This document shows, piece after piece, positions 19,601 to 28,120 of a stretch of 35,719 nt of DNA (position 1 is the stretch's first letter; every line of letters starts with the position of its first letter). Location of the stretch: assembly GCF_030378065.1 (NCBI RefSeq), contig NZ_JAUCGJ010000048.1, forward strand, positions 1-35,719, in the 5' to 3' direction. Source of the stretch: Candidatus Venteria ishoeyi. GTDB lineage: Bacteria; Pseudomonadota; Gammaproteobacteria; Beggiatoales; Beggiatoaceae. The position numbers and the translations under genes are program-made. The notes beneath the pieces were generated by a model. The model did no database searches and had not been told where the DNA came from. It was given only the letters and a program-made list of their open reading frames with translations.

Positions 19601-20610
19601 CCCACCCACAAACTACCATCCTGACTGGTATATAAAGCCCAAATATCACTTTCACTCAAGCTGTTGGCTTTGTTGGGCTGGTGGCGGCAATGATAAAACC
19701 TGGCATTGGCAGGCTTGAAATAATCCAGACCCTTAGGCGTACCCAGCCATAAGCCATCATTTGTATCGGCACGTATGCTGCGCACGACAGAATTTCCCAG
19801 GCTAAACGGATCATCTGGATTGTGAAGATAACGGCTGAAATCCTTATTGTCAGGGTGAAATAAATTCAAGCCCTGTGCAGTGCCTATCCACAAGCGACCC
19901 TGATTATCGATTTCCAGGCTTAATACGGCATTACTACTGAGGCTGCGGATATTTTCTGCTTCATGCTGATAACTGTGATATACCCCACTATCTGGCTGAA
20001 AGTAAATCAATCCGCCGCCGTCAGCCCCCAGCCACAAATTCCCTTGTGCATCTTCAGCAATCGCGGCAATATGCTTGGCATCCACATCATAATGAATAAA
20101 GCTGTCCGTATCAGGATCAAAATAGTCCAGGCCATTATCAGTGCCCAGCCATAAACGGTTTTGGCGGTCTTCATGAATTGCCAGCACCGTATTATGACTT
20201 AAACTCTGCGGATTATCCGCTTGCTGGCGGTAGGCGCGAAAACGTGCCAGGCGTTGATCATAGCGGTACAAGCCACTGTTGTAAGTGCCTACCCATAAAA
20301 CCCGCTGCCGGTCTTCATGCAAGGCCATCACGAATGCACTGCTGCCTTCATAATCCTGCAAATAATGCTGGAAACGATAACCATCATAGCGTTCCAGGCC
20401 GTTTTGTGTACCGAACCACATAAAACCATCTGCATCTTGCAAGATGGCATAAACTGAATTTTGTGCCAAACCCTCCATGACCGAAAGATGGGAGAATCGT
20501 GGCTTAATTTCTTTAACATTTGCACATGCAGTCTCTATAATGAACAAAAAAGTCATTAACAGAGGAACAATACAAATGTCTATCAGCCAGCGATTAGTCG
20601 TTCTCATCAT
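16633..20610 (-). CDS. Propeller-sensor hybrid histidine kinase (Reg_prop-Y_Y_Y-HisKA-HATPase-REC)
   Basis: This is a 1325-residue hybrid two-component sensor. A signal or anchor segment (about 8-30) is followed by about 14 repeats of the LWVGTxxGL/W-F-G-T type (residues about 60-690), enough for two seven-bladed propellers. A Y_Y_Y-like domain, a membrane segment ([20 protein letters not shown]), a coiled stretch, HisKA with His871 in [11 protein letters not shown], HATPase ([22 protein letters not shown]) and a receiver with Asp1174 in [12 protein letters not shown] come next. The last 80 residues form a helical tail with no HTH, so unlike Bacteroides one-protein regulators it does not bind DNA itself. 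The ATGs at 20610 and 20607 give the best anchor segment, but no strong ribosome site is seen. The start overlaps the divergent gene at 20576. The ligand is unknown. Confidence 0.92.
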   Translation of the reverse strand: MMRTTNRWLIDICIVPLLMTFLFIIETACANVKEIKPRFSHLSVMEGLAQNSVYAILQDADGFMWFGTQNGLERYDGYRFQHYLQDYEGSSAFVMALHEDRQRVLWVGTYNSGLYRYDQRLARFRAYRQQADNPQSLSHNTVLAIHEDRQNRLWLGTDNGLDYFDPDTDSFIHYDVDAKHIAAIAEDAQGNLWLGADGGGLIYFQPDSGVYHSYQHEAENIRSLSSNAVLSLEIDNQGRLWIGTAQGLNLFHPDNKDFSRYLHNPDDPFSLGNSVVRSIRADTNDGLWLGTPKGLDYFKPANARFYHCRHQPNKANSLSESDIWALYTSQDGSLWVGTDGGGINIYSPYQHHFFHYQQMPFDPHSLSNNQVWSLLEDDFGVLWVGTKNGLNRWDENLGGFRHYLPNPEQADSLPHEMIFALHEDKFQRLWVGTFGGGLALQTAQNSFIHFQHQPDNPHSLSNNRIRAIAEDQQGYLWVGTREGLNRLSLQPDGQEQVDFEHYRHAPDNAHSLSHDMILSLYVDSKNTLWAGTQGGGLNRRVNDRFEHFQHHKDDPGSLRNNDVSAIFEDSQGRLWIGTLGGGFSQWQAATLSFRHYANPDGLPGAFIYAIQEDTQGYLWLSGNQGLCRFAADTETYQCYDVVDGLQSREFRAAAWQGQDGKLLFGGINGFNLFYPETFQHNPVVPRPALTAVKLFGKPLSVAVDSPLTQALNFTHEIELDWRQNFFSFEFAALNFIQPHKNRYAYRLQGFDQTWNASGERREAFYTNVPPGQYAFQLKVANNDGLWNEEPRELRLTIHPPWWQRTWFLWFATLSVLLLLTALYRWRVYNLKAYHRQLKSEVAQRTHELSKAKHQAESANQAKSAFLASMSHELRTPLNGILGYTQILRRHTSLSEVQQNHVHTIEHSGKHLLNLINDVLDIAKVEAGKVSLQRDKFNFASFLQAITALIRIQAEQKEIAFITDFAPDLPENIYADEKRLQQILINLLGNAVKFTDIGQVTFAVKNLGKDAGNSQKVANLHPAMLHFSVEDTGPGIPPADVGRIFKIFHQAAGETQNKPGTGLGLTISQKLAHLMGSEIKLSTVIGQGTTFYLVLNVPAQGTADNFTTHVERVKKIRIGYRGAVQSILVVDDMIVNRAFLITVLTALGFKTYEAETGEAAQRLLAQVKPHMLITDIRMPGMDGESLIRHVRMSQTRLPIIAISASVYAENRQHCLDAGANAFLAKPLDIDDLLDVMAKHLDLVWIYQKRQKQGRNIPLAIVIPPSDVVSLLLKKIELGDIEGIAVQLTDIKNMSTDYQNFVTKSRQLLDDFDLLGLEDFIRAKEKR

Positions 20611-21076
20611 TTTAAGTCTTAGTTATATAAGCGCATTTGCAGATAATAGCACGGGAAATAAAAATACGTTGTCAACTTCCAGTGGTGATCGGCACAGCAT
20701 CCCCGTGCGTAGCGAAACCTTAGCCAAAAGGCTGGATCGCATCAATATCAACGCAGGCGGCAAGGTTTGTTATTCTCGTCCCGATAAGTTATTGCTGTCA
20801 CGGCAGGATAATGACAGTGTGAACAAGGAAAATTACACTGCCACATGGATGCTGATTCAAAATACTGCTACATCCCATCAAATCAAGCTTGCCTGGCAGC
20901 TTGAACAAGTAGAACAGGCTTGGCCCAAGGGAAAAATGCCTGTCAAAGCTGATGTGAATTACATTTTGTCGCAACCAGATGGTACGTCTAAAGAGGTATT
21001 TTTGTATCAGTTGCCGGATGACTTGATGGACAATGAGGCGCAGCAGCAGTGGATGCAAAATATCGGTTGTCTTTAA
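20576..21076 (+). CDS. Small secreted protein of unknown function
   Basis: This 166-residue protein has a typical signal peptide ([22 protein letters not shown], cleavage after AFA). A hydrophilic mature part follows with two or three cysteines and a predicted beta-rich middle ([20 protein letters not shown]). I do not recognise the family. The start is set by AGAGGAAC about 8-15 bp upstream of the ATG at 20576; the frame is open farther upstream, but those codons lie within the divergent kinase gene. Its first codons overlap the kinase start by about 35 bp on the opposite strand. The position suggests possible co-regulation with the kinase-CHAT pair, but nothing in the sequence proves it. 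Confidence 0.65.
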   Translation: MSISQRLVVLIILSLSYISAFADNSTGNKNTLSTSSGDRHSIPVRSETLAKRLDRININAGGKVCYSRPDKLLLSRQDNDSVNKENYTATWMLIQNTATSHQIKLAWQLEQVEQAWPKGKMPVKADVNYILSQPDGTSKEVFLYQLPDDLMDNEAQQQWMQNIGCL

Positions 21077-21263
21077 TTATGACCCAAAACAACACAATAA
21101 AACAGCAAATGGGAAGCTTTACGCACACAACTGAAAGCCTGGAGTCGGGCTTAGGTAACTCGCAGCGAATAACACCCCCCATTTCGCTGGTCTTTTTACC
21201 CGTTATTATGTGTATGACAATCAGTTTTATATGAGTTATTGATTTTCAGTAGTGATAATGCTC

Positions 21264-21302
21264 AAAAAAAAACCGGGCATCCCATACGGGATGCCCGGTT
21301 TT
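21264..21302 (-). terminator. Rho-independent terminator of aprBA
   Basis: A 15-bp perfect stem (21269-21283 with 21288-21302, loop ATAC) contains the GC-rich core CCGGGCATCCC. On the minus strand it is followed by a run of T bases (complement of A 21264-21272). It lies about 36 bp after the aprA stop at 21338. Confidence 0.92.
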
Positions 21303-21337
21303 CAGCTATTCAAAAAAGCTCGATTTTACAATCGTTC

Positions 21338-23335
21338 TTATTTGAACAGTTTAGACTTATCAACCAAATCTACGTGAGCACGTTTGAAACAAGTCCATTT
21401 TTTGCTCTCTTTGTCGTAAATAGAGTTTACGAAGCAATGCCAGTTTTCTTCATCAACGAAGTTTTTATCTGCGCGATAGTAGAAACCAGGATAACGAGAC
21501 TCTTGACGGAACTCGATATGTTTCAGATGTGCTTCAGCAGTCAGGATGCGGTGATAGTTTTCCCATGCACGTAACAATTCATGCAGGTCTTTCGCACGCA
21601 TTTTTTCTGCATCTTCTTTCAGCATATCCAACTTCTCACCCGCCACTTCCATCATGTGTGCGTTAGTGGTGTAGTAAGTTGCAACACCCGCTACATACTC
21701 ATCCATGATTTTCTGCAAACGGAATTGCAGCATTTTTGGAGTAATGTAGTTAGGATTCACATCGATAGCAGTGGTGTAGTCTTTGTGCTCCAGATAGGTT
21801 TTCACTGGCTGATAGATTGCAGCAACCAGATCTTCTACCGCAGTATCTAATTCAGGATTGTAGTCCTGATTGTCCAGTACGTACTGAACCATAGACTTAG
21901 CGGCCATACGACCTTCAGCGTGAGAACCGGAAGAGAACTTATGACCGGAAGCACCAACGCCATCACCTGCGGTGAACAGGCCTTTAACGGTGGTCATGCC
22001 ACGGTAGCCCCAGTTCCAGCCAGCAGGCAGATGATCAGGTACACCCGCTTCGGTCTCAGCAGTCGGCGCGCCAACATCGGTAGGACCGGAAGTCCAGATA
22101 CCACAGCAACCAGAGTGAGAACCCAACAGGTATGGTTCGGTAGGCATTAATTCAGAGTTTTTCTTCTCTGGCTCAATGTTTTCACCAACCCAGATACCAC
22201 ACTGACCAACACACATATCCAGGAAATCTTCCCAGGCTTCTGCTTCCAGATGCTTAACTTCACGTGGGCTTAAGGTTTCACGTAAGTTAGCCAGAGCGGT
22301 TACGGTGTCCATCCAGATAGGACCGCGACCTTCTTTCATCTCTTTCAGCATTAAGTGGTTACGCAAGCAAGAAGCAGGAACGGCAGCCTGACCATAAGGA
22401 GGATAGTCGTCCAGCATTTCTTTGTTGCGGGTCATGTAGGTTTCGCCTACAGCGTTGGTAGCCTGTGATTTGAACAACAGGAACCATGCGCCTACAGGGC
22501 CATAACCGTCTTTGAAACGGGTAGGTACGAAACGGTTTTCCATCAGGGTCAACTCAGCACCGGCTTCAGCAGCCATGGAGTAAGTAGAACCTGCGTTCCA
22601 TACTGGATACCATGCACGACCAGTACCTTCACCAACAGAACGTGGACGGAAGATGTTTACACAACCACCAGCGGCCAACAGAATTGCTTTTGCTTTATAC
22701 ACAAACAACTTGTGATCACGGGTTGAGAAACCAACCGCGCCAGCAATACGGCTTGGGTCGTTTTTGTCGTTAACCAGTTTAACGATGAAAACACGTTCTT
22801 GAATGCGATCAGTACCCAGTGCTTTTTTGGTTGCTTCAGCAACGATCCATTTGTAGGATTCGCCGTTGATCATGATCTGCCATTTACCAGAACGTACAGG
22901 TTTACCACCGTCTTTTAAGGAGGTCATGCCTTTAGAACCGTCGAAACGTTCGCCGTTTTCGTCAGTTTTCCAGATTGGCAGACCCCATTCTTCGAACAGA
23001 TGTACGGATTCATCAACGTGGCGACCCAGGTCATATGCCAAGTCATCACGGGTGATACCCATCAAGTCGTTAGAAACCATACGGGCATAATCCGCAGGAT
23101 CCTGTTCAGAACCGATGTAGGTGTTAATTGCAGACAGACCCTGGGCAACTGCGCCAGAACGATCCATTGCTGCTTTATCAACCAGCTTGACACTAATGTC
23201 AACGCCTTTTTCTTTTTTAGCCGCTTCAATCCAGCGCATGATTTCAAAACCAGCACCACAGCAAGCCATACCACCACCGATCAGGAGAACGTCAACTGAT
23301 TCTTCGACGACATCAGGATTTCCAAATTCAGCCAT
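21338..23335 (-). CDS. aprA: Adenylylsulfate reductase alpha subunit AprA
   Basis: The 665-residue flavoprotein has an N-terminal dinucleotide-binding motif (DVLLIGGGMACCGAGFE, about 15-31) and AprA hallmarks throughout: DRSGAVAQGLSAIN, LLGSHSGCCGIWTSGP and the C-terminal FAD segment GASGHKFSSGSHAEGRMAAK. AprA carries FAD and, with the iron-sulfur subunit AprB, interconverts AMP plus sulfite and adenosine-5'-phosphosulfate. In sulfur oxidisers it runs toward APS, with ATP sulfurylase releasing sulfate. It lies 91 bp after aprB on the same strand and ends in a strong terminator, so aprBA is a closed operon. Neither aprM nor qmoABC, the usual electron links to the membrane, is adjacent. A TTTACCTC run (23339-23346) gives GAGGTAAA before the ATG. 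Confidence 0.97.
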   Translation of the reverse strand: MAEFGNPDVVEESVDVLLIGGGMACCGAGFEIMRWIEAAKKEKGVDISVKLVDKAAMDRSGAVAQGLSAINTYIGSEQDPADYARMVSNDLMGITRDDLAYDLGRHVDESVHLFEEWGLPIWKTDENGERFDGSKGMTSLKDGGKPVRSGKWQIMINGESYKWIVAEATKKALGTDRIQERVFIVKLVNDKNDPSRIAGAVGFSTRDHKLFVYKAKAILLAAGGCVNIFRPRSVGEGTGRAWYPVWNAGSTYSMAAEAGAELTLMENRFVPTRFKDGYGPVGAWFLLFKSQATNAVGETYMTRNKEMLDDYPPYGQAAVPASCLRNHLMLKEMKEGRGPIWMDTVTALANLRETLSPREVKHLEAEAWEDFLDMCVGQCGIWVGENIEPEKKNSELMPTEPYLLGSHSGCCGIWTSGPTDVGAPTAETEAGVPDHLPAGWNWGYRGMTTVKGLFTAGDGVGASGHKFSSGSHAEGRMAAKSMVQYVLDNQDYNPELDTAVEDLVAAIYQPVKTYLEHKDYTTAIDVNPNYITPKMLQFRLQKIMDEYVAGVATYYTTNAHMMEVAGEKLDMLKEDAEKMRAKDLHELLRAWENYHRILTAEAHLKHIEFRQESRYPGFYYRADKNFVDEENWHCFVNSIYDKESKKWTCFKRAHVDLVDKSKLFK

Positions 23336-23426
23336 TCTTTTTACCTCTATAAAGGTTTAAATTCTTACAAATTCCAACAAAATTTTGAGCATAAAGCTCG
23401 ATCAAAAAACTTAATCACAGATTGGA

Positions 23427-23900
23427 TTAGAGATTGATCAGCTCGCTGCGGTCGCCTTCGCGATAGCCATTTTGCTCGTTATGGTTGAAGAAACCATTGT
23501 CTGCAATTTTAGCCATGTCAGCTTCAGCCTTGCCACCGTAAGGATCAATAGAACCTTCAGGGGTGGTACGAATTGGGAATTTGAAACGTTTCATGACGCC
23601 GTTACGGAATTTGATGGTCCACATGATGGAGTCAGTACCGCGCAGAGGCTGTACAGAACCGCCTAAAGGTACAACGTCAGCATAGTGACGACACTCGATA
23701 GCATTCTGAGGACAGATTTTCACGCAGGAATAACATTCCCAGCACTGCTCTGGCTCTTGGTTGTAGGACTTCATGGCGTGACCGGTATCGGAGCCGTCTT
23801 TGTCCAGTTTCATCAAATCGTGAGGGCAGATGTACATGCAGGCAGTTTTGTCCTGGCCTTTGCAACCATCACATTTGTCGGTACGAACGAATGTAGGCAT
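23427..23900 (-). CDS. aprB: Adenylylsulfate reductase beta subunit AprB
   Basis: The 157-residue ferredoxin-like protein has two four-cysteine clusters: Cys10, Cys13, Cys21 and Cys25 in the first, and CWECYSCVKICP near residues 53-63 in the second. They bind two [4Fe-4S] centres that pass electrons to or from the FAD of AprA. The C-terminal part (PIRTTPEGSIDPYGG) is the tail that in known structures wraps around AprA. AGGAG lies about 9 bp before the ATG at 23900. It is the first gene of the operon; the promoter must lie in the 425-bp gap before the divergent gene at 24326. Confidence 0.97.
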   Translation of the reverse strand: MPTFVRTDKCDGCKGQDKTACMYICPHDLMKLDKDGSDTGHAMKSYNQEPEQCWECYSCVKICPQNAIECRHYADVVPLGGSVQPLRGTDSIMWTIKFRNGVMKRFKFPIRTTPEGSIDPYGGKAEADMAKIADNGFFNHNEQNGYREGDRSELINL

Positions 23901-24325
23901 ATATATGTCTCCTATCAGTATCGCTACTGTAAAAAGTGGCCGTCACGCCAAAGTATTTTTTTATGTCTCTGCAATGACGGGTAAGTGAGTACACTAAAGA
24001 ACGTGTCGCTTTAACTTAAGGATTCCACGAAAATAGTTCCATGAAACCCGTATCGCGACGGGCATTATGCTGAGCAAGGGAAATAAAAGCAATGTGGATT
24101 TTTCTTGCAACGTATAAAATTACTTTATCAACCCACTTTATAGGCAATAAAGTATAAAATAATTTTTTAATAAACAAGGCATATCAATGACTTGTAAAAA
24201 AATAACCAACGAAATTTATCAAGAATATTTTTTTCATGGACATAAAATTTTTCTAAATAAAAAATTTTATAATGAAAATTTTCCTGTCAAAATAGCATTT
24301 AGACACTTTTTTAAGAGGCTCTTTA
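23901..24325. promoter_or_regulatory. Divergent control region between aprB and the methyltransferase gene
   Basis: No gene is visible. The region is AT-rich toward 24326. It holds two direct repeats, TTCCACGAAAA (24023-24033) and TTCCATGAAAC (24037-24047), 14 bp apart, and an inverted repeat CCCGT/ACGGG (24048-24063) beside them. These lie about 125-165 bp upstream of aprB and could bind a regulator. I could not settle on a convincing -35/-10 pair for either direction. Confidence 0.35.
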
Positions 24326-25906
24326 ATGTCATTTCCTCCGATTTCAAACGCCAGTATTCCACACCCAACTCAACTGGCGGGATTTGCCCGTTTATTTGGT
24401 TTACATACACCAGATATCCAGCACAGTCGTATTTTAGTTGTGGGTTTTAACATGAGTGAAACGCTGATTAATATTGCGCTGGCCTTGCCACAAGCACAAT
24501 GTGTTGGCGTGGAGTTCGCTAAAGCCGAGCTGACACGTTGTCAGACGTATCTTGCACATCGTCCGCAACATAACCTGCAATTGCTGCCTAAATGGCTGCC
24601 AACTACGGAACAAGCCGCTGGGCAAACGGATGAAAAACAACTGAGTCGACCCTTACAGCAGCATTTTGATTATATTTTATTGGTTGATACTTATCATCAG
24701 CTCAGTATCCAACAAAATGAAATGTTATTAAATTTCTGCCAGCATCACCTGACGACAAGTGGTTTGTTATATCTACGCCATGCCATTCAACCGGGTTGGC
24801 AATTACGCACCCAGTTTCAACAACTGCTGAACAACACACCTGAACACAGCCAAACTATTTTACAAAACCTGATACAAGCCACGCCCGGTAACACTTATCA
24901 AAGCCGGGATCATCTGGATAAGGAGCAGCGCTGGTTAGAGCAATTGCTGGCATCCGCCACTGATACCCCCCAAAGTTTGCGCGATTTTCATGAGATGCCA
25001 CTGCATATCCCACATTTTCAAGCGTTTTATCAAGACATTAAAAAACAGGGTTGGTTTTATCTGGGTGATTGTCAGGCAGATACACAATCATTACTACTAT
25101 CAGACCATGAAGCCGCAGAAAATGCGCAACTGGCGCAAATGTGTTATCACGATTTAGTGGCACATCGCGATGTACGGGAAAGCCTGTTATGTAAAAATGT
25201 GCCTGCCGCCACGCAGTCCACCCCCTTAGATCAACAATTGCAAGACTGTTTTTTTCGTTTTCCACTGCAATGCTTAAGTGAGCAACCAGGGCTGCACCAT
25301 CCGGGTTTAACCGTGCGCTTTGCCGATGAGCACAATGAGCAGATGCTCGAAGAAACCGTGCCACTGGCAAAAACGCTGCTTTGGTGTTTAAGCCAGCAAT
25401 GGCCGCAAAGCCTGGGATTTAATGAGATTTGCGCACAGACTTGTGCTTATTTACAAGAACAAACCGCGAATCAATTACAGCTTTGCCCGACTGATGCAAC
25501 CGTGATGCAGGAAATCTCCGGCCACCTGCAACGCCTGAGTTCAGGCCATTTTCTGGAAATTCATATCGGTCAACTGCCACTGTCAGGTCAGGTGTATGAG
25601 CGCCCTCAAGGCAGCCCACTGGCACAATGGCAATTTCAGGAAAACAAAGGTCAGGCCAGCGTTCAGAATCTTTATAATCAAAAAATCAGGCTGGATATGC
25701 TGCTGGGTAATTTATTTTTACATCTTGATGGGCAACATACGCGACAGGAATTATTGGGATTATTGCGCAGTTGGGTGGAGCAAGGGTATCTAGCGCCTAA
25801 TGGTGCCAGCCCTGATAATGTCAGTGATGACATGCTGCTGGATTTGCTGGATAACAGCTTGAATCAATTAGCGGGCAAGGGTTTATTATTGCATAACAGC
25901 GGATAA
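24326..25906 (+). CDS. SAM-methyltransferase-like protein with methyltransferase regulatory domain
   Basis: The 526-residue protein opens like the class I methyltransferases that carry a 'methyltransferase regulatory domain': SIPHPTQLAGFARLFGL, then a Rossmann-like region (ILVVGFNMSETLINIALALP, about 37-56). The domain continues with VGVEFAKAEL at the end of beta-2, YILLVDTYHQLS, and a long helical C-terminal half with FHEMPLHIPHF. Motif I normally reads E/D-x-G-x-G-x-G; here it is VVGFNMSE, lacking the acidic residue and most glycines, so SAM binding may be weakened or lost. AAGAGG precedes the ATG at 24326 by about 8 bp. It is divergent from aprBA and convergent with a second methyltransferase-like gene. 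Substrate unknown. Confidence 0.72.
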   Translation: MSFPPISNASIPHPTQLAGFARLFGLHTPDIQHSRILVVGFNMSETLINIALALPQAQCVGVEFAKAELTRCQTYLAHRPQHNLQLLPKWLPTTEQAAGQTDEKQLSRPLQQHFDYILLVDTYHQLSIQQNEMLLNFCQHHLTTSGLLYLRHAIQPGWQLRTQFQQLLNNTPEHSQTILQNLIQATPGNTYQSRDHLDKEQRWLEQLLASATDTPQSLRDFHEMPLHIPHFQAFYQDIKKQGWFYLGDCQADTQSLLLSDHEAAENAQLAQMCYHDLVAHRDVRESLLCKNVPAATQSTPLDQQLQDCFFRFPLQCLSEQPGLHHPGLTVRFADEHNEQMLEETVPLAKTLLWCLSQQWPQSLGFNEICAQTCAYLQEQTANQLQLCPTDATVMQEISGHLQRLSSGHFLEIHIGQLPLSGQVYERPQGSPLAQWQFQENKGQASVQNLYNQKIRLDMLLGNLFLHLDGQHTRQELLGLLRSWVEQGYLAPNGASPDNVSDDMLLDLLDNSLNQLAGKGLLLHNSG

Positions 25907-25919
25907 TTCCAGTCCAGCA

Positions 25920-26378
25920 TTAATAAATAAAAGGAATAAAACGCCAGCTTTGTTGTTGATAACGACGATAATCCGGGAACTTTTCGCATAACAACTGTTC
26001 TTCATACTGGCTTTTAATGATTAAAACCAACAGCAACAGGCACCAGATAAATAATTTGAGACTCAGATAAGGCATAAATACCAGACCTAAGCAGAATAAT
26101 AAAAAACTGCTGTACATCGGATGACGGATGTAGCGATAAGGTAGATTTTGGTGTACCAATCTGGCATCATCTTTCACTTGCGGGTGGATATTAAAATTAC
26201 CCAGACCTATCGCCACAATGGCCCAAAGTCCCAGAAGCCCTCCCAGGACGATAGCAAACAGGCAAGCGCAGTTAAAGCTTTCCAGTTGGCTGTAAAACAG
26301 TAATAGACCCAGTAGTGAGAACTGGGCCATCACTAAAGCCCAGGATTTAAGCGTTGCCGGATTCATCATTGAGCGCAT
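25920..26378 (-). CDS. Isoprenylcysteine carboxyl methyltransferase-like membrane protein
   Basis: This 152-residue protein has four or five membrane segments. The diagnostic core LPYRYIRHPMYSSFLL (about 80-95) and the C-terminal YEEQLLCEKFPDYRRYQQQSWRFIPF match the ICMT/phospholipid methyltransferase group, in which the RHPxY and EE...F-Y-Y elements bind S-adenosylmethionine. Bacterial members methylate lipids or small molecules more often than prenylated proteins, so the substrate stays open. The start may be at 26378 or at the ATGs 9-12 bp inside. It lies 9 bp after tssA on the same strand and is probably the last gene of that operon. Confidence 0.8.
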   Translation of the reverse strand: MRSMMNPATLKSWALVMAQFSLLGLLLFYSQLESFNCACLFAIVLGGLLGLWAIVAIGLGNFNIHPQVKDDARLVHQNLPYRYIRHPMYSSFLLFCLGLVFMPYLSLKLFIWCLLLLVLIIKSQYEEQLLCEKFPDYRRYQQQSWRFIPFIY

Positions 26379-26387
26379 AAGACAGCA

Positions 26388-27455
26388 TCAATAGTCTTGA
26401 CTGTTATTATCCGGGTTTTGCATCCCCAGCAGACTATAAATTGCGCGCAGATCACTCTCATCATTGACCAGTTCATGCAACAATTCCTGTAAAGGCAAAT
26501 GCCCCCAGGACACTGCGCGTTTAACCAAATATGGCGTGGGACTGTGTGGTTCAGTACGTTGCAGATAGTCCGCCGCCTCATTCAGTAGCTGATAAGCCTG
26601 GGCACGGTTTTGTATAGCGCCACTGGCGTCTGTAGACATGCTGCTGTGCTCTTGTGCTTCTGTGCTACTTGCTGAGGCTTCCTGTGTTGTTACCGGTGTT
26701 TCTGGCAGGCGATCTTTCATCATAAAATGTATGATTCGGGCAGTTTCCTGTAATTTTTCCCTGAATTTTGAAAAACTCGGTGCATCCCTGCCACAGTGAC
26801 TGTCTAACCATTGCTCCAATTGATTTAAGGTTTGCTGACTTTGCTCCAGGCTTTCCTGTAATGCCTGATAATAAGCCAGCGGGGTGGACTGGCTGCTTTG
26901 GATAATGCGCAGATATAAGCTGTCATCTGATTTTTCTTTGTTACGTAAGGCTTTTTGGTAATCAATGGAATGAAATACCTGCTGGCTATTATCTTGAGGC
27001 TGGGTAATATCTACCATGCTCAGTTTTAAGGAAAGCTTTTCATTGAGCCAAATCAGCGGTGATAAACGCAACTCCAGATCATCGCTTTCCAGCGCAGGCC
27101 ACAGGCTATCCCAGAAGGTCTGACATAGTGCATCCAGTAATTTCAGACCATCTTGTACGCCATGAAAACCTTGTTTATGCAGCAATGCTTCACTCAGCCA
27201 GACGGCAATTTGTAAATCCTTACTGCGATTGCTCAGCACATCAATACATAAGCGGGCGACTTCGCTCCAATCTGCTTTTTTGAGTTCATATTGCCAGTCA
27301 CCCTGCGGTAAATCAGGTTCTTCGCGACGGGCTTCTTTAATCGCATCATAGACCGGATCGTACATCAAGGATTCGCCCGCAGGCGCTTGTGGCGAAATCG
27401 GTGTTAGTAGATTTTGCCAGTATTGTTCGATCCAGGATTCCGGGGCATCAGACAT
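26388..27455 (-). CDS. tssA: Type VI secretion protein TssA (ImpA N-terminal domain)
   Basis: The 355-residue protein has the ImpA/TssA N-terminal domain in residues 1-130: PISPQAPAGESLMYDPVYDAI, then ADWSEVARLCIDVLSNRSKDLQIAVWLSEALL and FWDSLWP. A Ser/Thr/Gln-rich linker and a C-terminal helical domain ending in SPTPYLVKRAVSWGHLPLQELL follow, as in short-form TssA. TssA organises baseplate and sheath assembly in the type VI secretion system. No other T6SS component is in the window, so this is an orphan or the edge of a scattered system. It starts 5 bp after the zinc-ribbon gene stops and is followed 9 bp later by the ICMT-like gene. Confidence 0.9.
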   Translation of the reverse strand: MSDAPESWIEQYWQNLLTPISPQAPAGESLMYDPVYDAIKEARREEPDLPQGDWQYELKKADWSEVARLCIDVLSNRSKDLQIAVWLSEALLHKQGFHGVQDGLKLLDALCQTFWDSLWPALESDDLELRLSPLIWLNEKLSLKLSMVDITQPQDNSQQVFHSIDYQKALRNKEKSDDSLYLRIIQSSQSTPLAYYQALQESLEQSQQTLNQLEQWLDSHCGRDAPSFSKFREKLQETARIIHFMMKDRLPETPVTTQEASASSTEAQEHSSMSTDASGAIQNRAQAYQLLNEAADYLQRTEPHSPTPYLVKRAVSWGHLPLQELLHELVNDESDLRAIYSLLGMQNPDNNSQDY

Positions 27456-27460
27456 GACGG

Positions 27461-28060
27461 TTACTCATAATTTAATGTCAATAAACGTTGTTGCGCAATA
27501 CCGGGTTCCAGCTCCAGAGTGCTGGCAATCTGGTTGCATAAGACCTGTACCGGATGCGGCAAGGGTTCACCATAACAAGCTTTTGCAAATAATAAAACTG
27601 CATCCAGAATTTTTAATTCACCAGCGGGGTTCAGCCCCGAGCAAATATTTTGCAGATAGTGTAAGACATCCTGGCGATCATCCTGTCTGGTTTGTTGCGC
27701 TGCGCGGATTTCACTGGCATCAGGCATTGTGCCACCGAGTTTTTCCCAGATAACCTGCTGCTTGTCAGTTGCTAATTTGCCCGTGGGCAAAAATTCCAGC
27801 ATCAGTCGCAATGCAGCATAATGCCAGGTTGGGTATAAATTGCGCTCATCCACGACTTGCGGGTGAAAACTGTTATGACAATGCGCGCATTCCAGGTACT
27901 CCCGACTGATCGGCAATGGCAACAATGGAATAAAAAACAGGGTAAACATATTACGTTGCTGGATATGCTGATAATGCTGCTGGCATTCACAAACCGGGCA
28001 ATAGAAAACCCCATCATTGAGTATTTTTCCAGTATTTTTTTCACCCATTAAAATAAACAT
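27461..28060 (-). CDS. Zinc-ribbon protein of unknown function
   Basis: The 199-residue protein has two CxxC knuckles (YCPVCECQ near 20-27 and LECAHCHNSF near 57-66), separated by a hydrophobic stretch (FTLFFIPLLPLPI). This is the usual layout of small membrane-associated zinc-ribbon proteins. The C-terminal part (ELKILDAVLLFAKACYGE) is helical and faintly like a TerB-type domain; I do not rely on that. The start may be the ATG at 28060 or the one four codons later. Tight spacing to tssA (5 bp) suggests joint translation and perhaps a role with TssA, which is an inference from position only. Confidence 0.65.
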   Translation of the reverse strand: MFILMGEKNTGKILNDGVFYCPVCECQQHYQHIQQRNMFTLFFIPLLPLPISREYLECAHCHNSFHPQVVDERNLYPTWHYAALRLMLEFLPTGKLATDKQQVIWEKLGGTMPDASEIRAAQQTRQDDRQDVLHYLQNICSGLNPAGELKILDAVLLFAKACYGEPLPHPVQVLCNQIASTLELEPGIAQQRLLTLNYE

Positions 28061-28120
28061 ATTGACATCACTTCAAATCAGGTTGGAGACAGTGCTACTG
28101 TGTATATTTTTTAATATTGA

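Noticed and set aside
20477-20575. Longer N-terminus for the small secreted protein
   Set aside because: These codons lie within the kinase gene, would place the signal peptide 33 residues inside, and lack a ribosome site; ATG 20576 has one.
24187-24450. Plus-strand frame of 87 codons before the methyltransferase gene
   Set aside because: It has a composition typical of AT-rich non-coding DNA, and overlaps the better supported start at 24326 in another frame.
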